Origin: Pochonia chlamydosporia 170
Taxonomy: Eukaryota; Ascomycota; Sordariomycetes; Hypocreales; Clavicipitaceae
Assembly (NCBI RefSeq): GCF_001653235.2
Contig: NC_035794.1
Span: 1,488,001-1,552,000 of the forward strand
Length of the DNA stretch: 64,000 nucleotides
Direction of reading: 5' to 3'
This document shows positions 1-12,148 of this stretch, in pieces. Under the pieces are notes generated by a model. It ran no database searches. It saw only the letters and a program-made list of their open reading frames with translations, and was not told the origin of the DNA. The translations under genes were made by a program, and so were the position numbers. Positions within the stretch are counted from its first letter, which is position 1; every line of letters begins with the position of its first letter.

Positions 1-71
1 ACGGGAGCGATGGCTGCCGTGTAGGCTGTAGTGGCCAAGAGAAGGACCGTAGCCGTGAGTTTCGCTAACAT
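1..71 (-). CDS. N-terminus of a secreted protein, cut by window edge
   Basis: Only the first 23 codons lie inside the window. Reading leftward from the ATG at 71, they begin MLAKLTATVLLL and end AAIAP: a lysine followed by a hydrophobic core and a small-residue AxA cleavage site, which is a typical fungal signal peptide. The rest of the protein is outside the window, so no family can be assigned. The layout resembles the starts of the small secreted proteins at 24182 and 14394, suggesting another secreted effector-like protein. The call rests on the signal peptide alone; an intron or a different start cannot be excluded. Confidence 0.45.
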   Translation of the reverse strand, partial: MLAKLTATVLLLATTAYTAAIAP

Positions 72-913
72 CTTGGAAGTTGGAGCGTAGATATCGCCTT
101 GGATGCCGTAAATGTAAGAATAAGTAAGAAGAAAGGGCAACCGAAGCCTAAATGAGTGTAAAGAAGAATATTTCTCTTGGCAAAACGAACGAACAGTCTG
201 AAATACGACTGGAGGGCCAATAGAGAAGATATTGAAGTAAACTTGGCATACACAACTGGCTTCTCGTCCTTTAAATAGCAAGACTTCGACAATAACGGCT
301 GACATTACCCCTGACTAGTGCTAGGCTGTGGATATAACCATCACGGATCAACAATTCAAACCCCAGCAGCTGAAAACCTCGCCCCTCTATTAGCCGTTAT
401 GTTTGCCAAGGTTGTGCTTTTAAGGTCGTCAGCACCATCTTTGTTTATTTCTGCAATCTTGTTTTGATGCCGAAGTTGTATGCCAGCTTAGATCACTTCG
501 CAGGCAAAAGTCGTTCATTTCATGTCTTAGCAGCTCAAGAATGACGTGTCTCATTAACCATCTTCATTAAAATACACAATGTGCAGCATCGGTTATCCTT
601 TTGTGATTCTGGGTACTTCTTGCATTTCATCCGGCCTAAGATCCGCGTCGAAGGAGGCTAATACAGCTCTTTTTTGAACAGGAACGGGCTTACCTGAAGC
701 TGGATACGAAATTCTTACAGATACAATGCGACGACTAAAATATAGAACTGCGACGATATAAGAGAGTTTAGGACCGCCATGACGATATCATCCATAAGAG
801 ACGCAGGCCATGATGGCGATGTGATGCCTTGAGAGTTCATTGTAAATGAAGGATACAACTCTTTGCATATCATACACCACTTCAACGTTTTGAAGAGCTA
901 CAGAATTCGTTGA
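72..913. other. gene-free stretch
   Basis: No convincing coding sequence is seen. The right part is the 3' flank of the hydrolase gene, and the left part is the upstream region of the truncated secreted-protein gene at the window edge. Confidence 0.5.
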
Positions 914-1801
914 TTAACTCTTTCCAGGCGTCAATTGTTGAATAGCATCCACAACTTGCTCTGGCGCTTCCCGTGGTAGAAAATGTCCAACACCAGGCAA
1001 TACCTTCCTCTCATACCGATCAAGAAAGTAACAATCTTTAGACTCAGACGTGACAATTAGATTATCAGCATCTTTCTCCCCATGCAACATCATTGTAGGC
1101 ACTCGAATGGGTGGGTTTTGCCGTAACTGCCTTTCAAGTTCTTCATTCTCTGCAGCCCCAGGGACTTCTCCCCAGCGCTGGAGGTAGGCATGAATACTAA
1201 TCGGAGCCCAGTCATCATTATCCCACGATGCGGCAGCGGTTTCGAATTCTTCGTCGGTAAACTTCCAACCAGGTGACCAATCCTTCCATAAGTAGCGGCA
1301 GAGCTGTCGTCGGTTATTCTCGAAGGCCAAGTGGCCTTGTTTGGTGGTGACGAGCCATTCATACCAATATGCTTTCATTAGGTCGAATGGTAGTTCATGA
1401 ATTGGTTTAGATGTTGCATAGCCTGCTGAAAGTGCGACTAGTCCTGATATTTTGTTGCTGAACAAAGCTGCGACCACGTAACCCGCGCGGGCTCCCCAAT
1501 CGTGACCAACAACTAGGACATTAGACAGATTCAGTCCATTGATAAAATCAGCTAGGTCTTGACCGATAGCCGCAATTGCTCCACTTCTGAGTGTGCTTTT
1601 GTCCCGAAACGTTGTTGGCGAACAACCGCGGAGGTATGGGGTCAAAATTCGATAACCAAGCTCGCAGAGTTTCGGTGTGACTTTATCCCAACAGTGAGGG
1701 TGATCTGGCCAGCCGTGTATGAGAACAACTGCCCTGCCGGTCGGATGACCAAACTCCTCATAAGCAATGTTGAGAAATTCAGTCTGAATGAAATTTACCA
1801 T
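914..1801 (-). CDS. epoxide-hydrolase-like alpha/beta hydrolase
   Basis: Single-exon gene of 295 residues if the ATG at 1801 is used (MVNFIQTEFL...). A longer frame of 24 extra residues exists but has no family support, so the internal start was chosen. The fold is clear: an oxyanion-hole HGWPDH motif near residue 30, a nucleophile elbow GHDWGA near residue 98 with Asp as nucleophile, as in soluble epoxide hydrolases and haloalkane dehalogenases, and a C-terminal PGVGHFLPREAPE segment carrying the catalytic His. A central Tyr- and Trp-rich stretch fits the helical lid, whose tyrosines activate the epoxide. The expected reaction is hydrolysis of an epoxide or similar ester, probably in the cytosol because no signal peptide is seen. 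No pathway partner is adjacent, so the substrate is unknown. Confidence 0.85.
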   Translation of the reverse strand: MVNFIQTEFLNIAYEEFGHPTGRAVVLIHGWPDHPHCWDKVTPKLCELGYRILTPYLRGCSPTTFRDKSTLRSGAIAAIGQDLADFINGLNLSNVLVVGHDWGARAGYVVAALFSNKISGLVALSAGYATSKPIHELPFDLMKAYWYEWLVTTKQGHLAFENNRRQLCRYLWKDWSPGWKFTDEEFETAAASWDNDDWAPISIHAYLQRWGEVPGAAENEELERQLRQNPPIRVPTMMLHGEKDADNLIVTSESKDCYFLDRYERKVLPGVGHFLPREAPEQVVDAIQQLTPGKS

Positions 1802-2962
1802 GTTTCTGGTCAACAATGCCGATGCATGTGACGGTGTCCGTAAATCAAGGAGGAAGTCTATACCAAGCAGCAAAGTATTTGGGCGTAATGGTTGGAATTT
1901 CTACAATTAGTTGCGATGGAACATTGTTTCTGTCGGTCAACAGCACCCCTTCGTGGAAGGGCGTACAGATTGCAGACGACTTGATGTCATGTTTACGTCA
2001 GGCTCTGTTTGCCTTCAATAGACCCTGATCAGAACACTCAACCCACATCCAGCCTAATAGAGGGGAAGTACTCTAGATCTAGCTCGGTTCTGGCGCGGTT
2101 ACTGGTAGGCAAGTCATTCGGCCCTTGGTCCTCGCGTTCATAGCAGAGAGTCATGGTGGTACTAACTGGATAGGGACGTATCCTCAAACATAGTTTGCAA
2201 CAGCTCATCCACGCTGGTGTGCGTACACATTGAAAGTTATGCACTACTTGGTTGTAGCAAATCACGTAGAATTCCTCCGGCTCCCCCACCATCTGAATGA
2301 AGGTTGCTCGATGAAATGTTTCGGCATCTGGTGAGTCGGCCTGCCGTTGACCTACCCTGAAAACTGGTGAGGGCCAAGATCATCAAAAACCCCTTGCGGC
2401 TTCCAGTGTGAGCTATGCTTAGTACTATTTCTGGCCGTGTTGGTAGTTTGGCAACAGAGAACAAAGAAAACTGAACAAAACTTATTTTGCAACCAACTTG
2501 ACCCTCTTACACCCAAGCTGGCTGGATGTGCCTCACCTGCTGCAATGATGGTGAGGCTTCGGTCGCGTTGTTCAGTCCAATAAATTTAATGTGATCCAAA
2601 GTTTTACATCATTTAAAAGTGAATGAATTTGAGTTGGGTTGCTTTCATTTAAAAGTCGAGCAAGTTCTAAACCTGCACAGGGGTGTTGTCGACAGTCAAT
2701 AAGAGCAAGACCCTTGTCGAATCACATACCAACAGCCAACAGCCCTCTTTGCCTCAGTTACAATAAGTGTATGTTGAGATTGTATAGATGCTGTTAGAAA
2801 CGGGGGCCGATATCCATGCTATTGATGATAGTAACATGGCAGCAGCTATAATGCAAGTCTTGTTGCCAGATTCACGCTGACGCCGTCCGCGTCGCCCCAA
2901 GTTCCTTCCGTAACGTTAGAAAACATATTAACAAAATTTTAGAGCCGGCCGCCGCCGGTGGC
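1802..2962. other. gene-free stretch
   Basis: The interval between the hydrolase start and the end of the membrane-protein gene contains only short open frames without codon or motif support. It must hold the hydrolase promoter and the membrane-protein 3' UTR; no specific site is recognised. Confidence 0.5.
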
Positions 2963-4482
2963 TCAAGCCAAAACCTGACTTCTGTTGCCGTATGAGACAG
3001 ATATCCCAAGGTCGTCAGGCAAATGATCATCGTAGCCGTGGCCCCCAGCATCCACCATTTCATGAATGCTGATTGATTCCCCGACAATGTGTTCTTCACT
3101 TGTACATATCGTCAGATTCGTGGGCATGGCATTGGCACTCGGAATTGCTCGACGGCCTAGCTTTGCGGTAAGACCAGGTGATCCATTTCCTCCCCCTATA
3201 GTACGAAAGCTCGTTCGTAACTGACAGCTTGATTTGGGTGTTTGAAGCAGCGAAATAGAGCCAACAACCGATTCAAGCCAGTGCTTTAGAAGTGGCAGTA
3301 TCAAGGGTAAATTTGCAACCACGGAAGCGATAAAAGACTCCCGAGTTGCCCAGAAGCATGCAATCTGCGTGCTTGTTTCAGGATGCTAAAGATAACTGTA
3401 AAAGATTTCACTCTCACCACTTAAGAACGTCCGCGGTACTTACGAGTTCAACTAGTATAACTCTAAGAAGAGCACAAGCAAGGATAAAAACACCCGCGCC
3501 AAGTAATAATGTTAGAAATATTTTCTTTGCCATTTTTAAGCTTGACTTCCATAACAACGGGATAGGTATAGACATAATATATAAATCCGTAGTAACATTG
3601 AGAATAAACACAGACCAGACGAGTGGGACTGATAAGATCGGTTGGCAACCCGCTAAAATAGTATTGATTAGTTCTATGTAGGAAGGTATCATGATTGAGT
3701 TGCGAACTTACTGCCAGGATTTGGGTTTATCTGCCAGTACTTATGAAATGGCCGGCAGGACAAGAAGGCTGTTAACAGTAGCACAAAATATGACAGCGCG
3801 AGGAACACAAAGCCAATCTTTATGCGAACATCATAGTTCCCGTTTAGGCCAGTCTGTTTCAACGGTTATTCAACAGATCGCAAGTTTTCTAGATAATGCG
3901 TAGCCCACCACATACAGTCAAACGAATGTAAAAGGTCAGCATCGAGATTTTGAATGCCCAGAGCAACGAGGCAAATATCACCCCGCCACATATAATGAGT
4001 TTTGAACCAAGTACTCTAGAAATCACATATCAGAGCTGCCTCCATATAATGCGCTACTGTCAAAACCAACTCCTCACCAGTGCAGTAGGCTTACCTTTGC
4101 CGATACTCAGCATCCATTGGAGACAAAGCGGCTCGCTCAGCATCCGTCATGGCGGTATTTGCAAGACCCTTTGCCTTTGTACCCTCGCAGTACGCCATGG
4201 CCGTCAACGTAGTGTAACAAACCTATACGCGTTCCAGGTTAACAAATGCAGATATTAACGGTAGTACCAGACTTGGCACAAACTCACTACTCCAACCCAG
4301 ACCATGTAGTCATCGACGCAGAGGTTCTTCATGCCAACTACCCTAACTCTTGCATATGTCCTTAATGCGCAGATTAAGATAGCGACTGATGTGAGAACCC
4401 ATGACTCCAATGCGAATTGCTTAAACGCTGCCTCTGCTGCAGCCAAGTGGCCGCTTATCTCAGTTGAACCGTGGTGCGACAT
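2963..4482 (-). CDS. SAT4/fungal-rhodopsin-domain integral membrane protein
   Basis: Six exons join in frame: 4482-4288, 4222-4095, 4015-3916, 3853-3712, 3652-3444 and 3364-2963, giving 391 residues. Each intron has a GT donor and AG acceptor. The protein matches the large fungal family of seven-helix proteins (Pfam Fung_rhodopsin, formerly SAT4/DUF3328-neighbour membrane proteins): an N-terminal helix ending ALRTYARV, then CVDDYMVW, a helix with FKISMLTFYIRLT, CRPFHKYW, CQPILSVP with NVTTDLYIMSIPIP, and a last helix with ATRESFIASVVANLP. The C-terminal tail of about 100 residues is hydrophilic and presumably cytosolic. Members are common in plant- and insect-associated fungi; some have been proposed as receptors, but no ligand is known. 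The gene appears intact despite lying in a degraded neighbourhood. Confidence 0.85.
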
Positions 4483-6834
4483 GACAGAAAACAAAAATTT
4501 ACTCGGGCTGCTCACACAAATAGGCATAGCCAGATAGGCCGCGTTGCTGATATATAGTTGGAACAAGCGTGGCGCGAGGCAATGTGACAAATGTATCCGG
4601 TGCTTATTTCCTACCAGGCGATTTGTCCCGTCGTCACAATTGACTGATACGTAACCAGTGGGACTTGGTATTCTGGGGGCTCGGTAAACATGTACTCTGA
4701 TTAGTTAGAAAGAGCCCTGCGGCCAATGCTACGCGTAAACGGCTTCTTGGTACTATCGAATTAACTATGGAGGGCATAGCATAATTGACATATCACACAA
4801 AGTGACACAGTATCTCATGGAGGCTAAACTGTGTACATGTTGAAGTCTGGGTACATAGACGACTAACATTCAAAATTCTGAACCCCAGACGAGTGAAAAC
4901 TTACTATGCCCCTGTTTTCCAAAATCTCTATTACAATCAGTCTCTTGCTCCCTGCGGTACGACAAGGTACAGGCTATTCTCAACACAAAAGCTTCCTGTA
5001 TTATGTTATCAAGAAGATACAAGTAGAAGAGGAACAGCGTAATACAATGTATCAACTAGTATTCCGTACTATTCCTGTGTCTCTGCTCTTTCTAGTTGCG
5101 GGGCTTCAACCACACGGATGTCGCCCAGGAACGGTTTGTAGGCTATGGCGGTCGCAGTGGCGGCCTGGCGACAGAGCGGTGTCCAAATAGGAAGGCAACA
5201 GTGTTATAGACTACTTGTCTAACTAGGAAGGGCGAAAGCTGGAAGCTTTGACAACCCTAAGCCTCTTCACCTTGTGGAGTTGGTCCGGGTGTTCTGCTCA
5301 TATCGCGGACACCCGGCAGATTGGGCCATCACGTTGAAGGCGTTCAAACCCTTGGACGGATTATGTTGTGTGTTGACGAAATTTGATTCAGGTGTTTCCC
5401 ATGACAAGTAAGTAATTAAGACCATAAACCCGGCAGTATAGCTACCTAGCAGTGATCAGATTTTCTCCCTCTCATATTGCTGCTAGACTCTGGGGGACGA
5501 GTAATACCATGTCAGTCTTCGTACCAACAATATAGCACTCTTTACAAGATTCCCAGAAACGGAATGCTACTACCTTAAGCGAGCCGCTGGATCAGAGCAA
5601 AGGTCTTGAGAAACTCCGAAGTATATATAGACACAAGGATACTGAGCGCCCTCGCGTACCTGCAGCAGCCGTGATGAAACACCGGCTAGCAAGCGCAGAA
5701 GCTTAACTTCGTACAGACCAAAAGTCCCGCATTTGAATGAGTCCAAGTTCGCGGCACGACTCTCGCTTACACAAGCTTTCACCCTTATCGACGATTGCCG
5801 CCGCAAGATCTGGATGTGCTAGGCAAGCGACCAAATGTGGTGGTATCCATGCGTTGAACAAGACGCACTGCGTCCTAATCACGGCTGCGAATGGTAAATG
5901 ACTTCCCCTCCCTGTTAAAGATATGTCACAAATGACTACTCAACTTTGGTGGCTATCGACATGACGCGTTTGACCCTGCTCATTAGAGATGAATGACTCG
6001 TGGAGTGCACTACATGAAGAAATCAGAATCGTCATGATATGCGTTTGCTCAACAGAGCTCGCGTGTATCCAATTCGGATACTTCACATTGCCCAAGACGA
6101 GTATCGGCGCGACTCTCTGCAACCCCTTGAAGTATGACTATGTTGGAGAAACATATGATGGCACGCTAAAGTGTGGCCCAATTTGGTTTGCTTCTGAAGC
6201 TTACTTACGATGATCGCGTCTCCTAATTTCGCAAGCTGAGTTGCATTACCCGGTCCATCTGAGGCAACGGGTGAGCTCGTGAATGCCAACTCATTTCTCA
6301 ACGTTGGCGCCGTTACCTCGCTGCTCGTTCAAATGGACCCCGAAATCGCCGAACCCCATGTCGTCATCGAGGACTGCGTTCTTGCAACTGTGCAACACCG
6401 AATAGGAATACGCAATCCCTCCAACGACTTCCAAGTAGGCCTGATTCCTGGTGCCCAAGTAGATTTGTTTAGCGATTGTCTTTGGACAGCTGTTCTGTTC
6501 CCATCAAGGCTCCCAAGGTCGCGCATTGTCCCGGTAACAGAAATGAAGAACGCAATTGCAAAATTGGGACTCCGGCTGACGGTTAAAATGTCCAAAATGG
6601 ATCATATATAAACACACTATCGACCGATACATAGCAGCTGGCAACACATTTCCTGTCCCAGCCTTCAAGACTAGATATTAGACTTGACCTAGTTCTCCAA
6701 ACTCTTGAAGCTGATCATGTCCTACAAACTAGCAGGCAGCTCGCGGACCTTCTGCTAGGTGGTGCCATTCTTTTCCGTAATCACAGCCTTGGAGCAGCGC
6801 ACATCCCACACAATCTTTCAACCCGTTCGTCGGG
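4483..6834. other. gene-free stretch
   Basis: About 2.3 kb without a supportable gene. Open frames up to 110 codons occur on both strands around 6279-6611, but neither strand gives recognisable motifs, exon structure or a signal peptide. It may be decayed coding DNA. Confidence 0.45.
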
Positions 6835-7190
6835 TCAAAGGCTTCTCCTTCTCGTCCTTAAACGACTCTCGTAGACGCTCGAATTAACGGGAATCTCGAG
6901 AGATACCAATACGTTGTTGATGATGTTACGGCTGAAGATGTTCCCGAGATTCCCTGCGACAACGAGAGGCATGTCTCTTGCTAGAATGGCGGTGGCGGCT
7001 TGCTCACAGGAACTTACTGTTTGGAAGGACTCGGCTATCATTCTCTTGGACGGAATGTGATCATCATATGAACATAGCAAATGACTTGACTTATCACACC
7101 TAAAATTGAAGCATGTCATCAGCACATCGCCCGACTTGGTGAGTTCGCTTTTGCCAGGCGTAATGACCTAGCGGACATTTTCCTCCATGA
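6835..7190 (-). pseudogene. aconitase/isopropylmalate-dehydratase family fragment
   Basis: The minus strand encodes a decayed copy of the small swivel domain of the aconitase superfamily (homoaconitase or 3-isopropylmalate dehydratase type). The recognisable core is [20 protein letters not shown] followed by NIINN, preceded by TCFNFRC, where the family has a phenylalanine-asparagine-phenylalanine-glycine-cysteine turn. A TAG interrupts the frame just before VITPGKSE, and the segment between the FNFRC and CEQAATAIL blocks looks like a relic intron or insertion. Downstream the frame ends at a TGA, while similarity-like text continues in another frame. The damaged positions are explained by C-to-T or G-to-A changes, as in RIP. 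No large catalytic domain was found upstream, so this is a fragment. Confidence 0.55.
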
Positions 7191-7876
7191 CCAGAGTCCC
7201 GACTGACTTCACAAGAGTCGCGAAACCGTCGAGCATATACCGCAATGCTTTCGCCGCTCCAGTTTCGTTCATCTCAGTGGCTGAAGGTTGATGCGGACCA
7301 AAGGGAGAAAAGAGACGAAGTGTGTCCTGGTGTAGGATCCTGGGCAACAGCCATTCCAGCCATGTCAAATTTGGATATATCGGATAAGCTTGCCATCAGA
7401 AATGCACTCATCAACGCATCAGCGGATAGTACGCCTAAAGGGCGCAGATTTGACGGCGTTCAATAGGTCGAATTTGACGACCTGATCTGAGTTGCCTGAC
7501 TGAGCTACGATGTCGCTTGACCCGACAACTGCAAGCTGAAGTAATAAAAGTGAGATCTGATGGTTGCATCTTGATGTATCACACGAATACCGAACATAGT
7601 AGTTGGCCAGTGGCAGACCAACCTTGGCCATTTTCACATTACTTCACAACACTGGATCTGAACGCCTACCAGTGATATGTGGCAGCTTATCGTGAGCCAG
7701 ATATGAGTTATTATGGTAACGATATAGACTGATGCCTACAGCTCCTCTATCGCGGTGGACACTACCCGTTGTCGTCCACCTCCATGTATACCGACGGTAC
7801 AGGCCTCTTGCGGTTTCAATTTTTCCTTTAACCAAAATGACCGTCTTCCTCAGCCTTTAACGCAGCCTATTCCTCA
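7191..7876. other. gene-free stretch
   Basis: Lies between the aconitase-like fragment and the metalloprotease 3' end. Frames up to 72 codons on the minus strand could be further relics of the same decayed gene, but no motif could be confirmed. Confidence 0.35.
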
Positions 7877-8819
7877 TTATTTGCCATCACGGAACGTGGC
7901 CCAACCCAGGCGCATGCGCTTAACCTGGCCGGGAGTAAACTCTTTACGACAGGTACTATTCACGCATGTATTAGCCATGTGCATGAGTCTAGAGAGGGCA
8001 GTACTCACTCGGCGGTGTATGTCATATGGTTATGGATAGGATCCAGACCAGGCACCTTGGGACAAGTATCAGCCCCAACCGGGCAGCCCTGAGCACCGGC
8101 TTTCTGAGCCTCAGCAGGAGTGTCGTCAACCTCATCCCCTTTGCCTTCACAACCGCCCTGGAATGTATGGTAAAGGTAAAGCCAATGGCCGACTTCATGT
8201 GAGGCGACCTTGCCTTGACTGAAAACTTTACTTGACCCTCCTGGGACAGTAATGGCACTAACATAGCATCCATCTCGGTTGAACTCAGGGCTCCCAGGTT
8301 CAAACTTCCCGGGGAAGTAGCAATATCCTCCTTCAAAAGACGACTGAAAGTACAAGTTCAGGGTGCTGTAACCACCCTTTCGGAGCTTCGCTCTCATGGT
8401 GTCCGTGTCCCCATCCCCGGCCCAGTCGGGGTTGATGGTCCAATCAATGTCTATGAGGTTGAAGTCAAATCCAGTCCCAGCGAAATCCGTGTTGAGCTGT
8501 TTCAACTGAGCCATCATAGTTTCTCTCTATCGCCCCAAGTCAGTTAAGTATAGTCACTTTTTGGTTACAGCCTTACTGTAAGATACCCCCCCTTCACGGT
8601 ATCATCGCTCGCAACAACATGGAAGTAGGTAGGTACGGTTATGTTATTCTCAGCCATACTCCAATCCCCAGCCTCTATTTCAGCCATTTGGAGACGAGCT
8701 TCTTGTCTTTCCGCCTCTGTCTGCTGGGGAGTTCCGCAGAACCCTTTCTTGACCAGGTGCGGGCTGCATAGGCCGCTGCCCGCAAGCGCACTGGCCAATA
8801 GATACGACTTGATGAGCAT
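7877..8819 (-). CDS. secreted M43-family (pappalysin-like) metalloprotease
   Basis: Three exons, 8819-8577, 8526-8009 and 7955-7877, give a 279-residue protein, the usual length of fungal extracellular M43B metalloproteases (MEP1 type). It begins with a hydrophobic signal peptide (MLIKSYLLASALAGSGLCS). The catalytic zinc site HEVGHWLYLYH (HExxHxxGxxH type, with Tyr where Gly is usual) lies about residue 195, followed by GDEVDDTPAEAQ and a Met-turn region HNHMTYTAD. Cysteines for the family disulfides are present, including CPVGADTC and the terminal DTCRKEFTPGQVKRM block encoded by the last exon. Such enzymes are secreted and degrade host or environmental protein. The Tyr at the glycine position of the zinc motif and MTY in place of the usual MDY are mild departures; the frame is otherwise intact. 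Confidence 0.9.
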
Positions 8820-10420
8820 GTTTGATGGTGATGGGGAGGATTTACTCTGAGATTAAAGTAGACGAGAGAGACTGATGAGATTCACGAGTGCTGAAGGATG
8901 AGGCCGAAGTGTGAGAAGTTCGCATTTTATAGTTCCAGTCCCCTCAAACGGAGTAACAAGATACGTTGAGGATGGAGCGACTACAGATGAGCTGGTGTAG
9001 TTCCTACCAATTGGTACCCCGTACACTCAATGGCGGATTGCGTTGCTCTCGACTAAGGAAGGATGCATAAGCGCGTCCTTATTTCGAGGGGTATATATCG
9101 TGACTCCCACAAATGGAAGGTCGACGCGTCAAGGTTATATTCAAAGTTACTCTATCCTCCACAAAAGCTTGGACTAGGTTGTGGCCGAGTACCAGGTGCT
9201 AACACCGACAAGGAAACTCTTTGAGCATGTATGATCTTGGCATTGGACAATACGCGCGTTGCTTGGTTCTCTATGACTATTTGTCAACTTGCTATGCCCT
9301 TCCAAGTCGAAACTAGTCAGCCAAACCAAGGAATTTGCTCTTCTGTAGACTACAACTATCACGAGGATTTAGATATCAACAATCTAACTCAGTTGGCAAT
9401 AAGCGAGACTACGGATAAGCAGGTTTTTCTTCACCATTGTAGCCATGCGAGCGTGGTGAAGCGATATGTGATACGCAAGGGTACGATGTTATCAATCTAT
9501 ATGGCCGAAACAGATATACAGCAGACGCAGGTTTCCAGATATGAAATAGGCATCTGCCTAGATTGACAAGAGCACATGCGTTACGTCCGAATGGGAGATG
9601 CTTACAGTTCAGGAGCTTCAAACGGTAAACTCAAAGAATAACCTATATTGGCAGCTACCGAAAGTGTCTGGTGGCGTTTCGGCACCACCTGTCTCAATTC
9701 CTACTCTGTTTTGCGCAATGTCACCAAACAAACCGGGCTGCTACCCTGAGACCTTCCATTCTAAGCAGGTTGAGGGATTCAGGTGCATCGAAGAGTTAGG
9801 TCTGGCGGCCTGGGATGTGCAAGCTACAGTAGCGTTACATCGTGCCAGGATTACCTTGAAAGCTTATCTCAAGAACGACAGATTGCCAGGCTTTTTGGTT
9901 CCATCGGTCCTCCGTGCCTTCCAAATTCTGACCTTCTATTTCCGACGGCGGGAGTAACGTGCAAGGGGAACAAGGCTCTCGTAGTTCATTGCAAACTGCC
10001 GGGGAACAAAACTCCACGCCAGGCAGAGCATGGCCCAATACACTAAGACCGAAACTAAATAATGCCCAGTCTTTATTCAAGAGCGGTTACAATAACGAGC
10101 GGGCCAATAGGAAAATTTACCGGGGATGATCGAGGGTCTCCTCCCGGCTAAATGTGTGTGGCGTCTGACATTGCTTACTCCGGTATCTTGAAGTTGCAAG
10201 CTGCGATTTCTTGAACAAGACACCTAAACTGGTGAAAAACTGTCAACAAGACATCACACATCTGCATCAAAGCTTTGCACCAACTTCACTGGCAAACCAA
10301 CTCGCTTCACTCTTCACGCATTGTCCACGCCGGTCACGCAGCTTACGCCCTGTCTCAATCCTTGTTGAAGCACACCTTCGACGACCAACCAGACAACCAC
10401 ATGGTATTCTATCCCATGAA
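8820..10420. other. gene-free stretch
   Basis: Contains the metalloprotease promoter and the upstream region of the zinc-cluster regulator. Open frames of 111 and 119 codons (9231-9566 and 9598-9957, plus) have no motif, signal peptide or splice support and are not called. Confidence 0.45.
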
Positions 10421-12093
10421 ATGCGGCAGCCAGAAGACTTACGCAGCAGACGCAAACCCAGAAGAGCTGGCGGGACAAAGGTGAAAACCGGATGTATTAC
10501 GTGGTAAGTGCCGCTTTGACCGACCGTTGTGCAACACGCTGCTCTTATTAATTCAGTTCGTAGTCGGTAAGCATTGGTCAAGGCAGCGTAGGATTGCGGA
10601 CATACTAATACATGAAAAGAATTCGTCGAATTAAATGCGATGAGGGGAAACCAAGCTGCACCAAGTGTCTCTCTACTGGACGAGTTTGTGATGGTTACTC
10701 ACTAACCATCCTAGTCGTGGACGGACCTCAACAGGCACGCTTAGCAAAATCTTCTAAGACGATAGCACCTCCATTCTCACTGCCGCTCGGCTTCCTCGGA
10801 ACCGAGACCGAGAGGAACTTCTTCTATACGTGCAGACGCGCAACAGAAGCCGGAGTGGCACTGCACATATGCAGCAGGACATCCTTCTGGACGCGGCTAG
10901 CACCACAGCTCAGCCATGAGTATGACGCGGTACGCCATGCTGTTGTTGCTGTCGGTGCTGCCTATCACTTGCATAAAGTGGCGGAAATAGCTTCGATACC
11001 ACGGAGCACGAAAGAGAGAATAGAAGCGTTTATACTGGAACAGTATAATCGATCAATCTGCATACTGCATAGGGACATCAACCGGGAGCGTTTTGCTGAC
11101 GATAGCACTATTGTACTCATATGCTGTCTTGCATACATCTATCTTGAGAGCCTCCGGTCAAACTACTCGGCAGCAATACAACATCTCAATAACGGTATTC
11201 GTATTATTGAATCAACTGTCGATATACAGACGCTTTCTAACCGGATGTCCGTCGTGAGACGAAAAAAGCAGGGCAACACAGTCTTATCTGACTCGGAGAT
11301 GTGGGAAACAATTCTGGAGTTTCGAAACTGTGAGCTGTGCATGCACTGCTTCTCCTCAGAGGTACCCATGGCCCTAGGAAGTAGGCTATGTGGGAAATTG
11401 CCAGTCAACAACAATAATCACTCCGAGGACTTTACTAGCATTGCAAGTGTTCATGAAGCAAGACTACAGATGGCCAGTGAAGTCATGTCTCGGGACTGGC
11501 AGTGGCGGCATTTCAAACACCAGCGCGAGTTCTGGATACAAACACATATTCAGCAGGAGTTATCCTGGTTTCGAGAGAAGTCCGAGGCAATTCGCTTGAG
11601 TTTGCTCTCTGTCATGTCCAGTGAAAATTCACCCAGCAAAGAGAGCTGGGAATACTATAGTATGTGCATGGACATGCTGCATATAACTTGCATATTGGCG
11701 GTGATTCAACTCATACCGGTGGCTCCTGAAGATCACGCCATCGTTACCGATTCACGTTATTTTCAGACTGAATTTGTTGATAAAATGATAGAGTATGGCG
11801 AGGAAATGCATGCGGTACACAATTCACTAGGATGGCCACCGCCCGACATAAGCTTGGAAACAGCAATCATAGGTCCCATGTATTGGGTGTACGTGTACAG
11901 CTTGCGGCCCCAAAACAAGCAGAGAGCTATGAAAATATTGAGAGAGACGAGACAGAGGGAAGGTCCATGGGATGCCAAACAGACTCTGGCGAAACTGACT
12001 GCCGATTCTTCGCATCACCAAAAGACCGGAACACGGAAACAGAACAAGCCAACGTTGCGAAAATGGGGAGGCGAAGCAAATTGTTATTCATAG
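10421..12093 (+). CDS. Zn2Cys6-type fungal transcription factor, zinc cluster apparently interrupted
   Basis: The main exon is open from the ATG at 10612 to 12093 (493 residues) and begins RIRRIKCDEGKPSCTKC, the second half of a Zn2Cys6 binuclear cluster, followed by STGRVCDGY. The remainder matches the Fungal_trans_2 regulatory domain (FFYTCRRATEAGVALHICS, VRHAVVAVGAAYH, and a C-terminal KILRETRQREGPWD block). The expected first half of the cluster lies upstream at 10421-10503 (ending KVKTGCIT), followed by a good GTAAGT donor at 10504. Splicing to the nearest AG at 10618-10619 creates a TGA exactly where the second cysteine codon should be. Either an unseen splice is used, the protein starts at 10612 without full zinc binding, or the gene has recently lost DNA binding. 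It converges with the cupin gene 55 bp downstream. Confidence 0.65.
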
Positions 12094-12148
12094 ATCAAAT
12101 TAGCATGCTAAAATGCGTGTTTGAATGCTTCAAACTTGTCTAACCTAG

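Noticed and set aside
6279..6611. 110-codon plus-strand frame facing an 88-codon minus-strand frame
   Set aside because: Neither strand has a recognisable motif or extends through plausible introns; probably decayed DNA.
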